Origin: a virus
Virus record (IMG/VR): IMGVR_UViG_3300032325_000464
Span: 1 to 64,000 of that record
DNA length: 64,000 nt
Direction: 5' to 3' (one strand)
Shown here: in pieces, positions 19,601-27,259 of the stretch
How the letters are laid out: each line of letters begins with the position of its first letter
Position numbering within the stretch: the stretch's first letter is position 1
Notes under the pieces: generated by a model
The model's input: the letters and a program-made list of their open reading frames with translations, nothing else
What the model was told of the DNA's origin: nothing
The model's database searches: none
Made by a program: the position numbers and the translations under genes

Positions 19601-22152
19601 ACAAGGTAATCCATGTTTGGAATTAGGCTGCCTCCAGAAAGTGCCTTTGTTTTTGAAAGCTCGTTAAGAATACTAGTGACATCTTTTACAGCTCTTTTAT
19701 CTGTAAAAAATTGATTAAATGTTTTGGTCAGCATTCCAGCTGTTTGGCTATTTAGTCTAACTTCTTTAGATATTCTTGAAATTATTGACCTATCTACCAT
19801 AGATTCTTTTATAATTCCTTGTTTAATCAAATCATCAATTTCAGCATTCATGATCTGCTTGGCCTTATTAGAACTTAAGACATCTGTTCCAGGAGACATG
19901 TGAGAAGCTTCTAACAAGAATTTTGCAGGAAATGATATAGATGGGTCTGCAACACTATACTTAAGCTTTGCAGGCTTGCCGCTCTCATAACCAGGGACAT
20001 TGCCGCTAATCATAGAGTTGATTAGTGGACCATATTTTTGAGCCATCTTTGTTGGAATAACTGCTTCCCCTGGTGAAAGCATGGCTGGGACAACATCGCC
20101 AGCGCCCTTTGGACCAGGCACAGAAACAACTCCAGTTTTATACTTCTTAACATTTGGAGTCTTTGGTAAAGTTTTTCCTCCAGCCCCAAGTGGAACACCT
20201 AAAAGCTTTGATTGGGCGATAATGGCCCTACCATAAGCAGAAGCTAGATTATTTACAGCACCAGTTTCTGAAGTAAAAGTTTGAATAAGTTTTGCATGTT
20301 TTTGATCTAGTGAGGATGCGACTGCGGCTGCTTCAAGCTGTTGCTGAGTCAAATATTCTGTCTGAGAGCCAAGAGTGTTGGACTGTCCACCCAACCCAGA
20401 AAATACATTTCGAAGCCCTGCAAAAAGTTTTATAATGTTTGCTGCACCGTTAGCTATTAGACCAAATGTCATTAGCAATATTGGACCAATTCCAGCAACA
20501 ACAGTTGTTATAAGCACCGTAAACTGCTTAGCCCCATCGCTCATTTCATTAAACTTGTCTAAGAAGCCCTTTACAAATTCAACAATAGGAGTTACAGCCT
20601 TTAGGAATGCCTCTCCCAGTGGAACCAAAGAAACCCTTATGTCTTCAACAGCCTTTTTAAACTTATACATTGGTGAATCTTCAATGCGCTTTAGCTCTCG
20701 CTCAGATAGTATTGCAAGCTCTTCTGCTGTAGATGAAGATAGCTTTAAGACTCGCTCTGCCTGCGTACCCTCTTTTACAACGTTCTGAAATAGTGTTGAT
20801 AGTCTTGAGAACTGAAACTTTCCAAATAGTTGCTCAATAGCTCTAGACCTATTTAGTGGGTCTAGTGTATTCAGGGCGTTAGCTAGCTCAATAACTGTGG
20901 CAGTTACATCTCCTGCATTAGAGTCTACAATTTGTTTAATATTTACACCCAGGCTAGCCAAAAACTTGCTAGTTTTTTCTGCTGGATTAATCATGGATGC
21001 AAGGCCAGACTTAAGTGCGTTTGCACCCTCAGAGGCGTTTATTCCACCTTCTCGCATGGCAGTAAGGAAGAAGGTTAGGTCTTCGACGTCTCCTCCAAGC
21101 TGCTGAATAACTGGACCAGCTTTTGGAACTGCAATTGTCAGGTCTTCAATGGAGGTTACAGTTTGGTTTTCAACTGCGTTAAGGAAGTTTATTTTACCAG
21201 TCAGGTCTTCTGCTGCAAGACCGAAGGCGTTGGTCAGAGATATTGTTGTTTGTAGAGCTTGGTCTTGTTCTACGCCACCAAGAACTGCAAGCCTTGTTGC
21301 CTGGCCTACCTGGGCCAACAGGTCTGCACCCATCTGTCCCATAGCTGCAGCGTCGGCTGCCATCTTCATTGTTTTTTCTACAGCAACGCCATATTTTGTA
21401 AACTCGTTTGCTAACTCTTTAATCTGAACGACCATCTTGTCTGTCTCAGAAGATGCTGTAAATGAGTCTCCATATACACGCTTAAATCTAATTGCCTGCT
21501 CTTCCATTTCCATGAAAGTTTTTGCCGCAATAGTTCCTATGTATGCAAGAGGAATAGAGAATCCAACCATAAGCTGGCGACCAGCCCACTGAGTATTTTT
21601 ACCAAAATTTAGTAGGTTGGTAGATCCCTGTTTTACTAGTTGATTGAAGATCTGCTGTTTTTGAGCGGCCATCTCAGTTTTTGTAGCCAGGTTATTCATA
21701 TCCAAAGCCAAAGGCCGCACTGCTATGGCTTGAAGAGATCCATTTGCATTACGGCCTAGCTTTGTGAACTGAGTTTGAATAGTCTTTACTCTTTCACGAG
21801 CAACCTTTTCAATTGTGTCAAATTCATTTCTAAAAAGTTTACCAAAAGTTTTACTGGCTCCGCCAGCATAGCGGAAATACTCACCTAGGCCAAGCTTATT
21901 TTTTTCTAGCCTATTTGTAAAATTTTCTGTAGTATTAGTTATATTTTTTACATTTGCAGCAAACTGACCAGTAGCATTTATATTATTTAATAGATTTCGC
22001 TGAACGTTTTCTGCAGCACGTGCTTGAGCTGCTCCACTTTTCAGTAGCTGCGCATTAAGGGAAGCAACCTGCCTTTGCAGATTCTTAATCTCTGCGATAC
22101 CAATTTTGGTATCAACATTTATAATTATGTTTGACTGTATGTTTTCAGCCAT
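13648..22152 (-). CDS. Tail tape measure protein with C-terminal LysM
   Basis: 2834 residues. Residues about 1-600 are the coiled-coil and TMP core (FGKNTQWAGRQLMVGFSIPL; hydrophobic segment near 540-580). A 52-residue block starting GVVSVPGPKGAGDV occurs near residues 670 and 1370, and a shorter relative (FGTDTVPAMLTPGEFVV) near 2750. Between the two long copies lies a Lys/Ser-rich stretch unlike a coiled coil. Hydrophobic Gly/Ala-rich segments follow near 1570-1640 and 1780-1870. A LysM repeat (YTVKPGDTLSGIAG) lies near 2690-2737 and is expected to bind peptidoglycan during DNA entry. Length sets tail length; at about 0.15 nm per residue this predicts roughly 425 nm. Ribosome site AAGGGAAGTG precedes the ATG. 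Confidence 0.95.
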   Translation of the reverse strand: MAENIQSNIIINVDTKIGIAEIKNLQRQVASLNAQLLKSGAAQARAAENVQRNLLNNINATGQFAANVKNITNTTENFTNRLEKNKLGLGEYFRYAGGASKTFGKLFRNEFDTIEKVARERVKTIQTQFTKLGRNANGSLQAIAVRPLALDMNNLATKTEMAAQKQQIFNQLVKQGSTNLLNFGKNTQWAGRQLMVGFSIPLAYIGTIAAKTFMEMEEQAIRFKRVYGDSFTASSETDKMVVQIKELANEFTKYGVAVEKTMKMAADAAAMGQMGADLLAQVGQATRLAVLGGVEQDQALQTTISLTNAFGLAAEDLTGKINFLNAVENQTVTSIEDLTIAVPKAGPVIQQLGGDVEDLTFFLTAMREGGINASEGANALKSGLASMINPAEKTSKFLASLGVNIKQIVDSNAGDVTATVIELANALNTLDPLNRSRAIEQLFGKFQFSRLSTLFQNVVKEGTQAERVLKLSSSTAEELAILSERELKRIEDSPMYKFKKAVEDIRVSLVPLGEAFLKAVTPIVEFVKGFLDKFNEMSDGAKQFTVLITTVVAGIGPILLMTFGLIANGAANIIKLFAGLRNVFSGLGGQSNTLGSQTEYLTQQQLEAAAVASSLDQKHAKLIQTFTSETGAVNNLASAYGRAIIAQSKLLGVPLGAGGKTLPKTPNVKKYKTGVVSVPGPKGAGDVVPAMLSPGEAVIPTKMAQKYGPLINSMISGNVPGYESGKPAKLKYSVADPSISFPAKFLLEASHMSPGTDVLSSNKAKQIMNAEIDDLIKQGIIKESMVDRSIISRISKEVRLNSQTAGMLTKTFNQFFTDKRAVKDVTSILNELSKTKALSGGSLIPNMDYLVKNGMVGKVSDSTTTKYLEDLDKTFRSMISNSKSKALSERQLQDIFVKAQDEAEKKIVKFDEKESIRKANVFGRAKTSPVVPGSEKSGRTNLPNPYIKYQDTQKQLRSPETRKRLMSFAKIADTWATKNSMKTKASQADRDAIKNLFKTLPEDEAKKLMLSLSASDGSKEDVSKIIKDANNKTLKTPELKKEVVKQAAKATKGAQTFNMSEILGSTSKSVTPGKAGLIAKLFGVRARFGGIAKSTTQSKLLSELLKKSRVSTRMPSDMLTEMLGKGDTKYKTAFDTGYGADFTKNRSSAGRGSENKYGKQQRSKLESDVFGIPYGANSLDRPTYGAAATVSPAAKILAKLFGRLTGKQFLDVTNPLNSNLDLYGDTSLIGKRSIGRRSKFYGNDILNQYLKFPQGFSGKYAPQLQNLYGAKDFGRDSGNLKSTLSHQFGTSYKSGPPDKWGNQPYTSNPGIPYIETYTPGGFDLREISKIITKNPEAIPLIRAALKAQGLKIPVRGQRSGIMAKIFGFEDGVVSVPGPKGAGDVIPAMLSPGEAVIPAEMTKKYSPLISSMISGNVPGYFKGRAGAAGNSSGGGFSDRAAEIIGKGLGQVLGRSKILGTSIGNAIGNSATVGKALSLLNGGTATVVSKNGREFDNGVETKTDKNGRQYFVGAKGEGKISKEEAEARYKNNAAAAGAEPKQKTSGAVAGKLGAVGGVAGMGAMMYGMSGGPGADIAGQVAMPLMMLSMILPMIANPIGLIVAGLASFVGAMVYFKIQADEATKSGIKLGKSMSMTNKKLDEFASLNGVVTSSQEAIKTRDNQLTGESAKKRYYGQNFLESDAGKSMLADAESMTSNGQSNKEIAENFSNQLSYAVLQGAVTQEQAASIAAALGEKLQDYSISANIVGNLTALYGRNGENLLTDPLQIALKIQKDSSTEQLAAYENAVQAINENAANDWVADVGGALTSLSAGLFVASGAAAVTGIGAVAAPFIAAAGALTGLAGGGMLIGGELANEGDKQENNKARGLAVSLGVEQIAQNQGLLDSLNDRYNTEIKELELKKENAKTDKEKLEIEDKITQKIRDRSSAIASQKKANEEVFSELIKQAEAMGPAFNDSVGLAIDERFKDATGSLKLSATMAKEALAAIPTTGTDGKFNTFKATVQFGLASGEFSPMAALNLANAAAEDKTIETNFNLITSAQGTAEANQLLQLIGKAGVSSKNYGVILDYINKNPQTFKEDQEALAQIANMQAEYGIEIDLNVNGAKKLQDVSAFLQATGGLKGKPVTREIVTNYIANNPGMDPVQKANLQEMLSNWDVLTGGDNKVNYQVMVDYVIGKASDAAIWAYYISKNPALANATISVQTSLMPAARAQFFADGQENPNTKTNENPDPDEEDGGSKKTDVLDELLKKLQNVRRASVDVNGGIKELMSLLQSGKNFTGFSGIEQQLSLKGYSEEFIRFMADADKADQKRFMTIDKGVVKLKDSGKALQNLFAAVTLGNFERGIRESIGAINKELSARKTILSLTTMSYKEAAEAARDSGLAEAIAAIKSNTAIKDKNKAIKEAISLYKQEKAAVESARTMQEKFDDTYNAQMDLINAKEATIQVEFDIATDPFNDAVSSAQADIDKKVNQPGGLDDLQAGLQQITWQEDAINKTYDERLEALDKVEKANERIANSQKAQLGLAEALSRGDIAAAAKAAQEFRSLEAKESSQTQRDLIEKSRETELGGLSATVNGVKKTRKQIEDDILKIEKEIFLIEESRLEPAKESIRLATVARDIKLDALDDEKNKWDQLKISVDLAAASASTYLATLTAAQALATAAIAEQSAPKPLAPVAPVTPVKPVTTTTTVKPVVYTVKPGDTLSGIAGKNNTTVAKLLTANPKITNPNLIYSGSKITIPTKKASGGLIDFSSFGTDTVPAMLTPGEFVVKKYAVDSFGVDNLKAINNGTYQGSSVYNYELNLNVKSDANADEIARSVMTQIKQIDSQRIRGNRL

Positions 22153-22174
22153 ACATCCGCACTTCCCTTTTTAA

Positions 22175-22486
22175 CTATTTAATAGATGTTGGAAGAAATG
22201 CTGTGTTTCCAGATGCCTCTTCAACAATCTTATATACTGTTGGCAAGTCAAGAATTTCTTCTAGCTTTGCCCTATCTTTTGCAAGATCGGGGTTAAATTG
22301 CTCCATAGCAATCATCACGCAATCCAGTAGTAAGTCCATGGACTTGTCGTTGTCTTCTGCCACATCTTGAATCGCAACAAACTTTTTCATAAATGTTCTT
22401 AGTAGCGAAATCTTTAGTGGTCTAACTGTTAAATCTGTTCCATCAAGTAGTTTAATTACTTTTTCTTCACTTATTGTAGTTGCCAT
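22175..22486 (-). CDS. Tail assembly chaperone, short paralogue
   Basis: 103 residues, directly upstream of the tape measure gene. The first 60 residues are clearly homologous to the N-terminus of the 235-residue neighbour (VIKLLDGTDLTVRPLKISLL against VIKTIDGVEIYITPLKIKYL). Such proteins coat the tape measure during tube assembly. In many phages a programmed frameshift makes a long form; here a separate paralogous gene does the job. Ribosome site GAGAGGAAAA. A TGATATAAT box lies upstream at about 22532-22537. Confidence 0.8.
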   Translation of the reverse strand: MATTISEEKVIKLLDGTDLTVRPLKISLLRTFMKKFVAIQDVAEDNDKSMDLLLDCVMIAMEQFNPDLAKDRAKLEEILDLPTVYKIVEEASGNTAFLPTSIK

Positions 22487-22522
22487 TATTATTTTCCTCT
22501 CGATAATGCTTGTTTAATTATA

Positions 22523-23230
22523 TCACAGGGGCTTTTGTTTTTTCTCAATTTTTTCATAGCCAAGCCCCATGCCAATTCCGAATCCAGCCTTGGCAGCATT
22601 AACACCTTGAAGAGCTGTAATGTCATTGGGGTTACTCGTTCCTCCGCCAGAAAATACCCTGGCCTTCATCTTTTCCCAAGCATCGGAATTGTTTTTGCCA
22701 GAATGCTTGTCAAGATCTATCCCCTGAATAGATGCCTGAAACTTTTTATCTGAGTATTCTAGCTCTCTTTTTGCAGTTAGTGTTGCAGTTAACTCTGACA
22801 TAGAAAGCGACATCTCTAGGTCCTCGTAGTCTTTCCAAATGCCAAGCAAAAATACCTCTGACTCTAACTTTGCTAAGTCTAGGTCATCCCAAGAAGCCCC
22901 ACTATCTTCTGCCTGTTTCTTTACAGTTTCTTCAGTTTTTTCTTGATTTATTTTAATACCAGCTGCAATGTTAATTATTTTATATATGGTCTGAAGATCA
23001 AAACTGTCGCCTACATCATCTATTGTTTTTATTTCTGGATAATACTGTTGCATAGCTATTCTTGTGCAATAAAGCAATCTTTCTATAGCGCCGTCATCAT
23101 CTTTAGCTAATTTAACAGTTTCAAATTCTTCTAAGAACATCCTTAGATATTTTATCTTTAGAGGGGTTATGTATATCTCTACCCCGTCTATAGTCTTTAT
23201 GACTTCAGAATCATATATTTTAGTGGCCAT
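22523..23230 (-). CDS. Tail assembly chaperone, long paralogue
   Basis: 235 residues: an N-terminal domain shared with the 103-residue neighbour, then an extra helical, charged C-terminal part (DLEMSLSMSELTATLTAKRE) and a Gly-rich end. This reproduces the short-form plus long-form pair of siphovirus tail chaperones without a frameshift. TATACT at 23237-23242 sits 6 bases before the ATG, so the transcript is probably leaderless. Confidence 0.8.
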   Translation of the reverse strand: MATKIYDSEVIKTIDGVEIYITPLKIKYLRMFLEEFETVKLAKDDDGAIERLLYCTRIAMQQYYPEIKTIDDVGDSFDLQTIYKIINIAAGIKINQEKTEETVKKQAEDSGASWDDLDLAKLESEVFLLGIWKDYEDLEMSLSMSELTATLTAKRELEYSDKKFQASIQGIDLDKHSGKNNSDAWEKMKARVFSGGGTSNPNDITALQGVNAAKAGFGIGMGLGYEKIEKKQKPL

Positions 23231-23236
23231 CTTATA

Positions 23237-23242
23237 AGTATA
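23237..23242 (-). promoter_or_regulatory. Extended -10 box, leaderless start
   Basis: Minus strand TGGTATACT, 6 bases before the ATG at 23230. Confidence 0.55.
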
Positions 23243-23252
23243 CCAAATACAA

Positions 23253-23280
23253 AACCGCCCAGCTATTAAACTGGACGGTT
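23253..23280 (-). terminator. Terminator after the major tail protein gene
   Basis: Minus strand AACCGTCCAG, 8-base loop, CTGGGCGGTT (10 pairs including one G-U), followed by TTGTATTTGG. It separates the highly expressed tube gene from the chaperones. Confidence 0.75.
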
Positions 23281-23305
23281 CTGCTATTAAGTTATTATTT
23301 AGTTA

Positions 23306-23950
23306 TTACGATACTAATGATAGGGTACGATCTACGATCTTACCGTATGATGCATCGTCGTTTGGTAGTAGACGGAATGAGACCTCAAACATTGTTGCCT
23401 CATCGCGCTTTGCTGATACTGTAACGCTCTCGATTGAAAGTGCACGGTATGCAACATAGATACGCTCTAGTGAGCTTCCTACTGCACAGTCACCTGTACC
23501 TGGACCAACTGCAACTAGACCACGCTCAACTGGACATTCTCCAATGTCACCAGCTGAAAGATTTAGGGCTGGGTTACCAGCACCGAAAGATCCATTTGGA
23601 ACGTTTGCTAGATCTGAGTCCTTGCCTGCAAGAGAGAACAGCAAGTTCTCTAGTGTAGATTCAGCAAATGTAGTATTCAGGTTAACCTGCATACCTTGCT
23701 TGTATAGCTTGGCTACGTCTAGAACCTGATCGACCTGTACCTCACCAAAATCAGGCTGGAACTGAATCTCCAGACCGTTCATGGTGTATCCGACGTTGCG
23801 GAAGTCTGCATCTGCTGACAAGGTTGTCTTGTAAGATACATCTTCAACTAGCGTTGGTAGGTCTGCATCTGTTAGCGTACCTGCCTCATATGTCCATAGT
23901 GCTGCTGCTCCAACAATAATGTTAGAACTTGAACCACGTGTATATGCCAT
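23306..23950 (-). CDS. Major tail (tube) protein
   Basis: 214 residues. Its place between the tail terminator candidate and the chaperones, flanking by its own promoter-like box and terminator, and a beta-rich composition (NGLEIQFQPDFGEVQVDQV, SIESVTVSAKRDEATMFEV) fit the tube subunit. Codon choice and a strong ribosome site (AAGAGGTGAAA) suggest high expression. A TGGTATACT box lies upstream near 24010. Confidence 0.85.
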   Translation of the reverse strand: MAYTRGSSSNIIVGAAALWTYEAGTLTDADLPTLVEDVSYKTTLSADADFRNVGYTMNGLEIQFQPDFGEVQVDQVLDVAKLYKQGMQVNLNTTFAESTLENLLFSLAGKDSDLANVPNGSFGAGNPALNLSAGDIGECPVERGLVAVGPGTGDCAVGSSLERIYVAYRALSIESVTVSAKRDEATMFEVSFRLLPNDDASYGKIVDRTLSLVS

Positions 23951-24021
23951 AATTATTTCACCTCTTTTTCTTTAGAATAATAGGCGTGTTTCCTCAATTA
24001 TAAGTATACCAGCCTTTATTG

Positions 24022-24663
24022 CTATAGTGTCGTTCCGTTATATGTTTCTGTCGGAACTGGAATGTCGTTGTTTTGATTATTATCGTTATTGAGGGCTGTA
24101 GCCTCATCCCTGGCTGCTTTATTATATCCGACTGTGTGATAGCAATAATCAATAATTATCTTATTTCCAGCAAAGGTTCTTGCTGTTCCAAAATCAATAA
24201 TGTCCCTGGTTTCTTCTAGCTGATAGATTTTTATATCGTGAAAGTATACTAACGGGTACTGGTCGCCCCTGTCGTCCAGTAGTGGATTTGCTGAAGCTTG
24301 TTTATTTTTAATCCATTCGTTTACCTCTTGGGCTGACTCATCTCCACGATCTAAAAGATCCTGGACAATCTGTGAGGTTTCAATTAGGGCCACTGGGTCG
24401 CCGTGCATTTTATAAAAATAGTACAGTAGCTGCTCATCTTTAATATGAGGAAATGCACGTCTTCTCATCTTAAACATTCTGTCATATACCGCAAAAACAT
24501 CATTTGCAACATCTGGAAATGTTTCTGTCAATGAGTTTATGTCTGTAGGAAGTGTAGGGAAAAACCTCATTGTATCTTTTGAAAATCTACCAGAGCCCAA
24601 GGCTGCTGGAACCTTCTCTGATAAATAAGCATTTATAAAAATTGGTGGGTATGAAATTGCCAT
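24022..24663 (-). CDS. Tail terminator candidate
   Basis: 213 residues, no recognised domain. It is the gene immediately before the tube protein, where siphoviruses encode the tail terminator. The N-terminus (YPPIFINAYLSEKVPAALGS) is followed by a helical middle and an Asn/Asp-rich end. TATAAT at 24669-24674 is 5 bases from the ATG and overlaps the previous gene's last codons. Confidence 0.6.
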   Translation of the reverse strand: MAISYPPIFINAYLSEKVPAALGSGRFSKDTMRFFPTLPTDINSLTETFPDVANDVFAVYDRMFKMRRRAFPHIKDEQLLYYFYKMHGDPVALIETSQIVQDLLDRGDESAQEVNEWIKNKQASANPLLDDRGDQYPLVYFHDIKIYQLEETRDIIDFGTARTFAGNKIIIDYCYHTVGYNKAARDEATALNNDNNQNNDIPVPTETYNGTTL

Positions 24664-24664
24664 G

Positions 24665-25333
24665 TTAAATTATACCAGCCTTTGCAATCCACTGTTTCCC
24701 AATAGAAATGCCAAGGGCACGTCCTCCAGACTTACCCTTAGAAAAGTTCTTTTTAAAATCTGTTGGATTTTCTAAATATGATAAAATACCAGTTGATGCT
24801 AAAAATGATTGCTTAAAGTAAAGATTAAAAAAGCTATCAAATACTCTTTCGTACTCGCCCTGTACATTACCTCCAGGGTTTGTTACAGTAACTGGTGAAG
24901 AGGTAAAAACATCTTCTCCGTCAACATTAAAGGCTAAAACTCTATTTTTAGGAACTATTGTTACTGGAATTCCGTTTTCCATAATTCTAGCCTTATCGTA
25001 AAAAGGAACTCTAGAACCATCCTTAATACTTCTTGACTGTTTAAATTTTGAATCAAAAGATAGCCCAACTCCGTTTACGGCATATCTAATATCAAACAGT
25101 CTTGCCTCTGGAGACCCTGTCTGATTCCATTCATAAACATGGTGCAATAATTCTGAAGAGACTCTGGCGTTAGAATCAATATAGTGTTTTAGTGATTCTA
25201 GAACTGTAAGACCAAAGCCCTTTAAAAACACTCCCTGTCCCTGCTCTACTCCAGTCAAAAACCCCACACTATAACCCATAAGGTTATTCATCTGTTTTTG
25301 AAATTTCTTGTTATTTACTTTAATTGAAATCAT
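24665..25333 (-). CDS. Tail completion / neck protein candidate (HK97 gp10-like position)
   Basis: 222 residues from the ATG at 25333, which overlaps the previous stop (TGATG). An in-frame GTG three bases earlier is less likely. It begins with a basic helix (KVNNKKFQKQMNNLMGYSVG) and has a central beta region. Gene order (connector, stopper, completion, terminator, tube) supports a neck role. Confidence 0.65.
   Translation of the reverse strand: MISIKVNNKKFQKQMNNLMGYSVGFLTGVEQGQGVFLKGFGLTVLESLKHYIDSNARVSSELLHHVYEWNQTGSPEARLFDIRYAVNGVGLSFDSKFKQSRSIKDGSRVPFYDKARIMENGIPVTIVPKNRVLAFNVDGEDVFTSSPVTVTNPGGNVQGEYERVFDSFFNLYFKQSFLASTGILSYLENPTDFKKNFSKGKSGGRALGISIGKQWIAKAGII
24669..24674 (-). promoter_or_regulatory. 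Extended -10 box, leaderless start
   Basis: Minus strand TGGTATAAT, 5 bases before the ATG at 24663 and inside the last codons of the preceding gene. Confidence 0.6.
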
Positions 25334-25782
25334 CACACATCTGCTGACTGGTTTTCTGATCTGCGCAAAATAACCTTATAATATTCTACAGCTCCAAATG
25401 GTCCAACAAATGGCTCTACTGTCGCCACCTCAAAAATTGTTGCTTTCCCAGATCTTGGACCAGAAGTCTCAATATAGACCTGCTCGGAGTTTCGATCTTT
25501 AATATTGCTTACAACAATATTAGTAATGGCATTTTTTGCATTTTTAGAAGATATTCTAATGTCTGTTTTAAGTCTTCCAAGCAATATCGATTCTTGGGTG
25601 ATATTTACATTTGGAGTAACTTCTTCTTTAAAGGCAGATCCAGCATGAACTAGAGAACAAGCTATCGTTCTATCGTGAATCCACTGTTTCACAATGTTTC
25701 CCAACGAGCCCTGCTCTACAATTGGGTAAAAAACGTCTGCACACATTGGAAAAGTAAAATCTGTTGTCTCATAAACAGTCAT
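25333..25782 (-). CDS. Head closure / stopper candidate
   Basis: 149 residues, beta-rich (TIACSLVHAGSAF, ILLGRLKTDIRISS, EYYKVILRRSE), a profile common in head-closure barrels. It starts inside the previous stop (TATAATGAC) with GGAG upstream, and overlaps the next gene. Assignment is mainly by gene order. Confidence 0.65.
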   Translation of the reverse strand: MTVYETTDFTFPMCADVFYPIVEQGSLGNIVKQWIHDRTIACSLVHAGSAFKEEVTPNVNITQESILLGRLKTDIRISSKNAKNAITNIVVSNIKDRNSEQVYIETSGPRSGKATIFEVATVEPFVGPFGAVEYYKVILRRSENQSADV

Positions 25783-26696
25783 TATAATACTCCGACTTTA
25801 GTAATAGACTTGGCATACTTATTAAGTACCTTGTCCACTATTACGTTTCCTGTTCCGCTTAAGATGCTTTTATCAAATTGAATTCTAAACTGATCAGTAT
25901 TGTAGGATGTTACATAGCGCTGATAGTAGTCAAGTCTGCCGCATTTTAGGTCATCGATTAGCATCTCTGCTGCATGCTTGATGTCTGATGGAAGTCTTAC
26001 AAATCCTTCATCTAAAATAAAATTATAGTTATATCTTTCTGGGAATGAGCCGTAATTGTATACCCCACTTGCAATGTCACCACTGGAGGCTGGAAGCTTG
26101 ATTGTTGGGGATGCTATTCTATTTACCTCTCCAGACTCTACCCTATAAATAGCAGACTTGTCTAGAGTTATTTGAAACACATACTCATAGTCTTCTGGAT
26201 TTTCAGCGTCATAAATAAGAACATCATTTTCATACACCTTTAACACAGAGTTAGCATTTAGCCATACTGGGACATAGTCTGCGCCAGTCCCCTTTGTCTC
26301 TAAAGATCTTTTACGATTATAAAACTCTACTGGGCTAGAATAGTTGTCGATAATAGCTCTAGCTATTAGCTCCCACTTTTTATACTCTGCAATTTCAGAT
26401 GCTGTTGTCCCAAGTGTATTTGGATTTACATATGGTCGTACAATGTCATAGGTTTCTGAGAATATCGACACGCCATTTCTAGATAGGTCTACTAGATAAG
26501 AGTTATCATAGTTTTTATTTAGGTAAAATGTTAGGTCGGAACCGCCAGAAGTTTGAACCTCTAGGGTAGAAATTGAGAGGTCGCCAAGGTCAGTAATAGA
26601 CAAGATATGCTCAGACTGTGCGTGGGCCCCTGGTACTTCAATGGTTACCCCAATTCCAGCTGTGGTAATGTTCTCAGCAACTCTCAAAATTTCCAT
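25782..26696 (-). CDS. Head-tail connector / adaptor candidate
   Basis: 304 residues from the ATG at 26696, one base after the upstream stop. A longer in-frame start at 26753 would overlap the previous gene by 56 bases and is unlikely. The middle contains KHAAEMLIDDLKCGRLDYYQRYV, a helical segment like phage head-tail adaptors. No exact family assigned. Confidence 0.65.
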   Translation of the reverse strand: MEILRVAENITTAGIGVTIEVPGAHAQSEHILSITDLGDLSISTLEVQTSGGSDLTFYLNKNYDNSYLVDLSRNGVSIFSETYDIVRPYVNPNTLGTTASEIAEYKKWELIARAIIDNYSSPVEFYNRKRSLETKGTGADYVPVWLNANSVLKVYENDVLIYDAENPEDYEYVFQITLDKSAIYRVESGEVNRIASPTIKLPASSGDIASGVYNYGSFPERYNYNFILDEGFVRLPSDIKHAAEMLIDDLKCGRLDYYQRYVTSYNTDQFRIQFDKSILSGTGNVIVDKVLNKYAKSITKVGVL

Positions 26697-26697
26697 A

Positions 26698-27171
26698 TTA
26701 CTTACCGTACTCCCTGGCAACCTCTTCTGGGGTTGCAATACGGATATGGTCACGCTTGGCCCACTTGTCAGCGGCCTCTTTGGTTACAATATTATAGCCG
26801 ATATATACTTTTCCAACACCGCTCCAGGTTACGTTGCGTGTTGAATGAACAGCAACGGTGTCCTTCTTATTTTCTTTATTTGGTGTTGCAGCCTTTTGTT
26901 TACTGGCTGCTGAAGAAACAGTAGTAGAGCCCATAGCTCCATTTCCAACAAAACCCAAAGCTGGTTTTTCTTCTGCTGGTTTGGGTGAGGTAATCAAAGA
27001 CTCAGTCTTTGCCTCTTTTTCTTCAGTCAAGTCTTTCACTGAATCTTTATACTTTTCAACCAATTCATTTATGGCATCCCTATTATTATCTATGTACTCT
27101 TTTGAGATAACTGGCTCTCCAGGCTGCAAAGTTGCTAGTGTAATATTTTCGTTATTTGTATTTTCAAACAT
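26698..27171 (-). CDS. Small head-associated protein, unknown
   Basis: 157 residues. Highly charged N-terminal half (Asp/Glu/Lys; VEKYKDSVKDLTEEKEAKTE), Ala/Ser-rich linker, then a compact C-terminus (NVTWSGVGKVYIGYNIVTKE). Located between capsid and connectors. Could be a decoration or neck protein. Well-formed AGGAGG ribosome site and an upstream TGTTATAAT box. Confidence 0.65.
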   Translation of the reverse strand: MFENTNNENITLATLQPGEPVISKEYIDNNRDAINELVEKYKDSVKDLTEEKEAKTESLITSPKPAEEKPALGFVGNGAMGSTTVSSAASKQKAATPNKENKKDTVAVHSTRNVTWSGVGKVYIGYNIVTKEAADKWAKRDHIRIATPEEVAREYGK

Positions 27172-27191
27172 AATAACCTCCTAAACTATAA

Positions 27192-27197
27192 TTATAA
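27192..27197 (-). promoter_or_regulatory. Extended -10 box (TGTTATAATTATA)
   Basis: Palindromic TATAATTATA just upstream of the AGGAGG of the 27171 gene; the transcript would carry a short leader. It lies next to the terminator at 27211-27242, so it restarts transcription after the capsid gene. Confidence 0.55.
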
Positions 27198-27210
27198 CAG
27201 ATATTGAAAA

Positions 27211-27242
27211 AGAGGGCAGGAGCCGAAACCCCTGCCCCCTCT
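27211..27242 (-). terminator. Terminator after the major capsid gene
   Basis: Minus strand AGAGGGGGCAGG, 10-base loop, CCTGCCCTCT, then TTTTTC. Ten pairs with a two-base bulge. It punctuates the end of the capsid gene. Confidence 0.85.
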
Positions 27243-27259
27243 AAAGGTCAAGCTAAGAT

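Noticed and set aside
22150-22200. Programmed frameshift between chaperone and tape measure
   Set aside because: TTAAAAAGGG occurs after the stop codon and leads to no extension frame; the paralogous long gene supplies the long form.
26607-27184. Plus-strand frames opposite the connector genes
   Set aside because: Antisense shadows; minus-strand genes are coupled and in canonical order.
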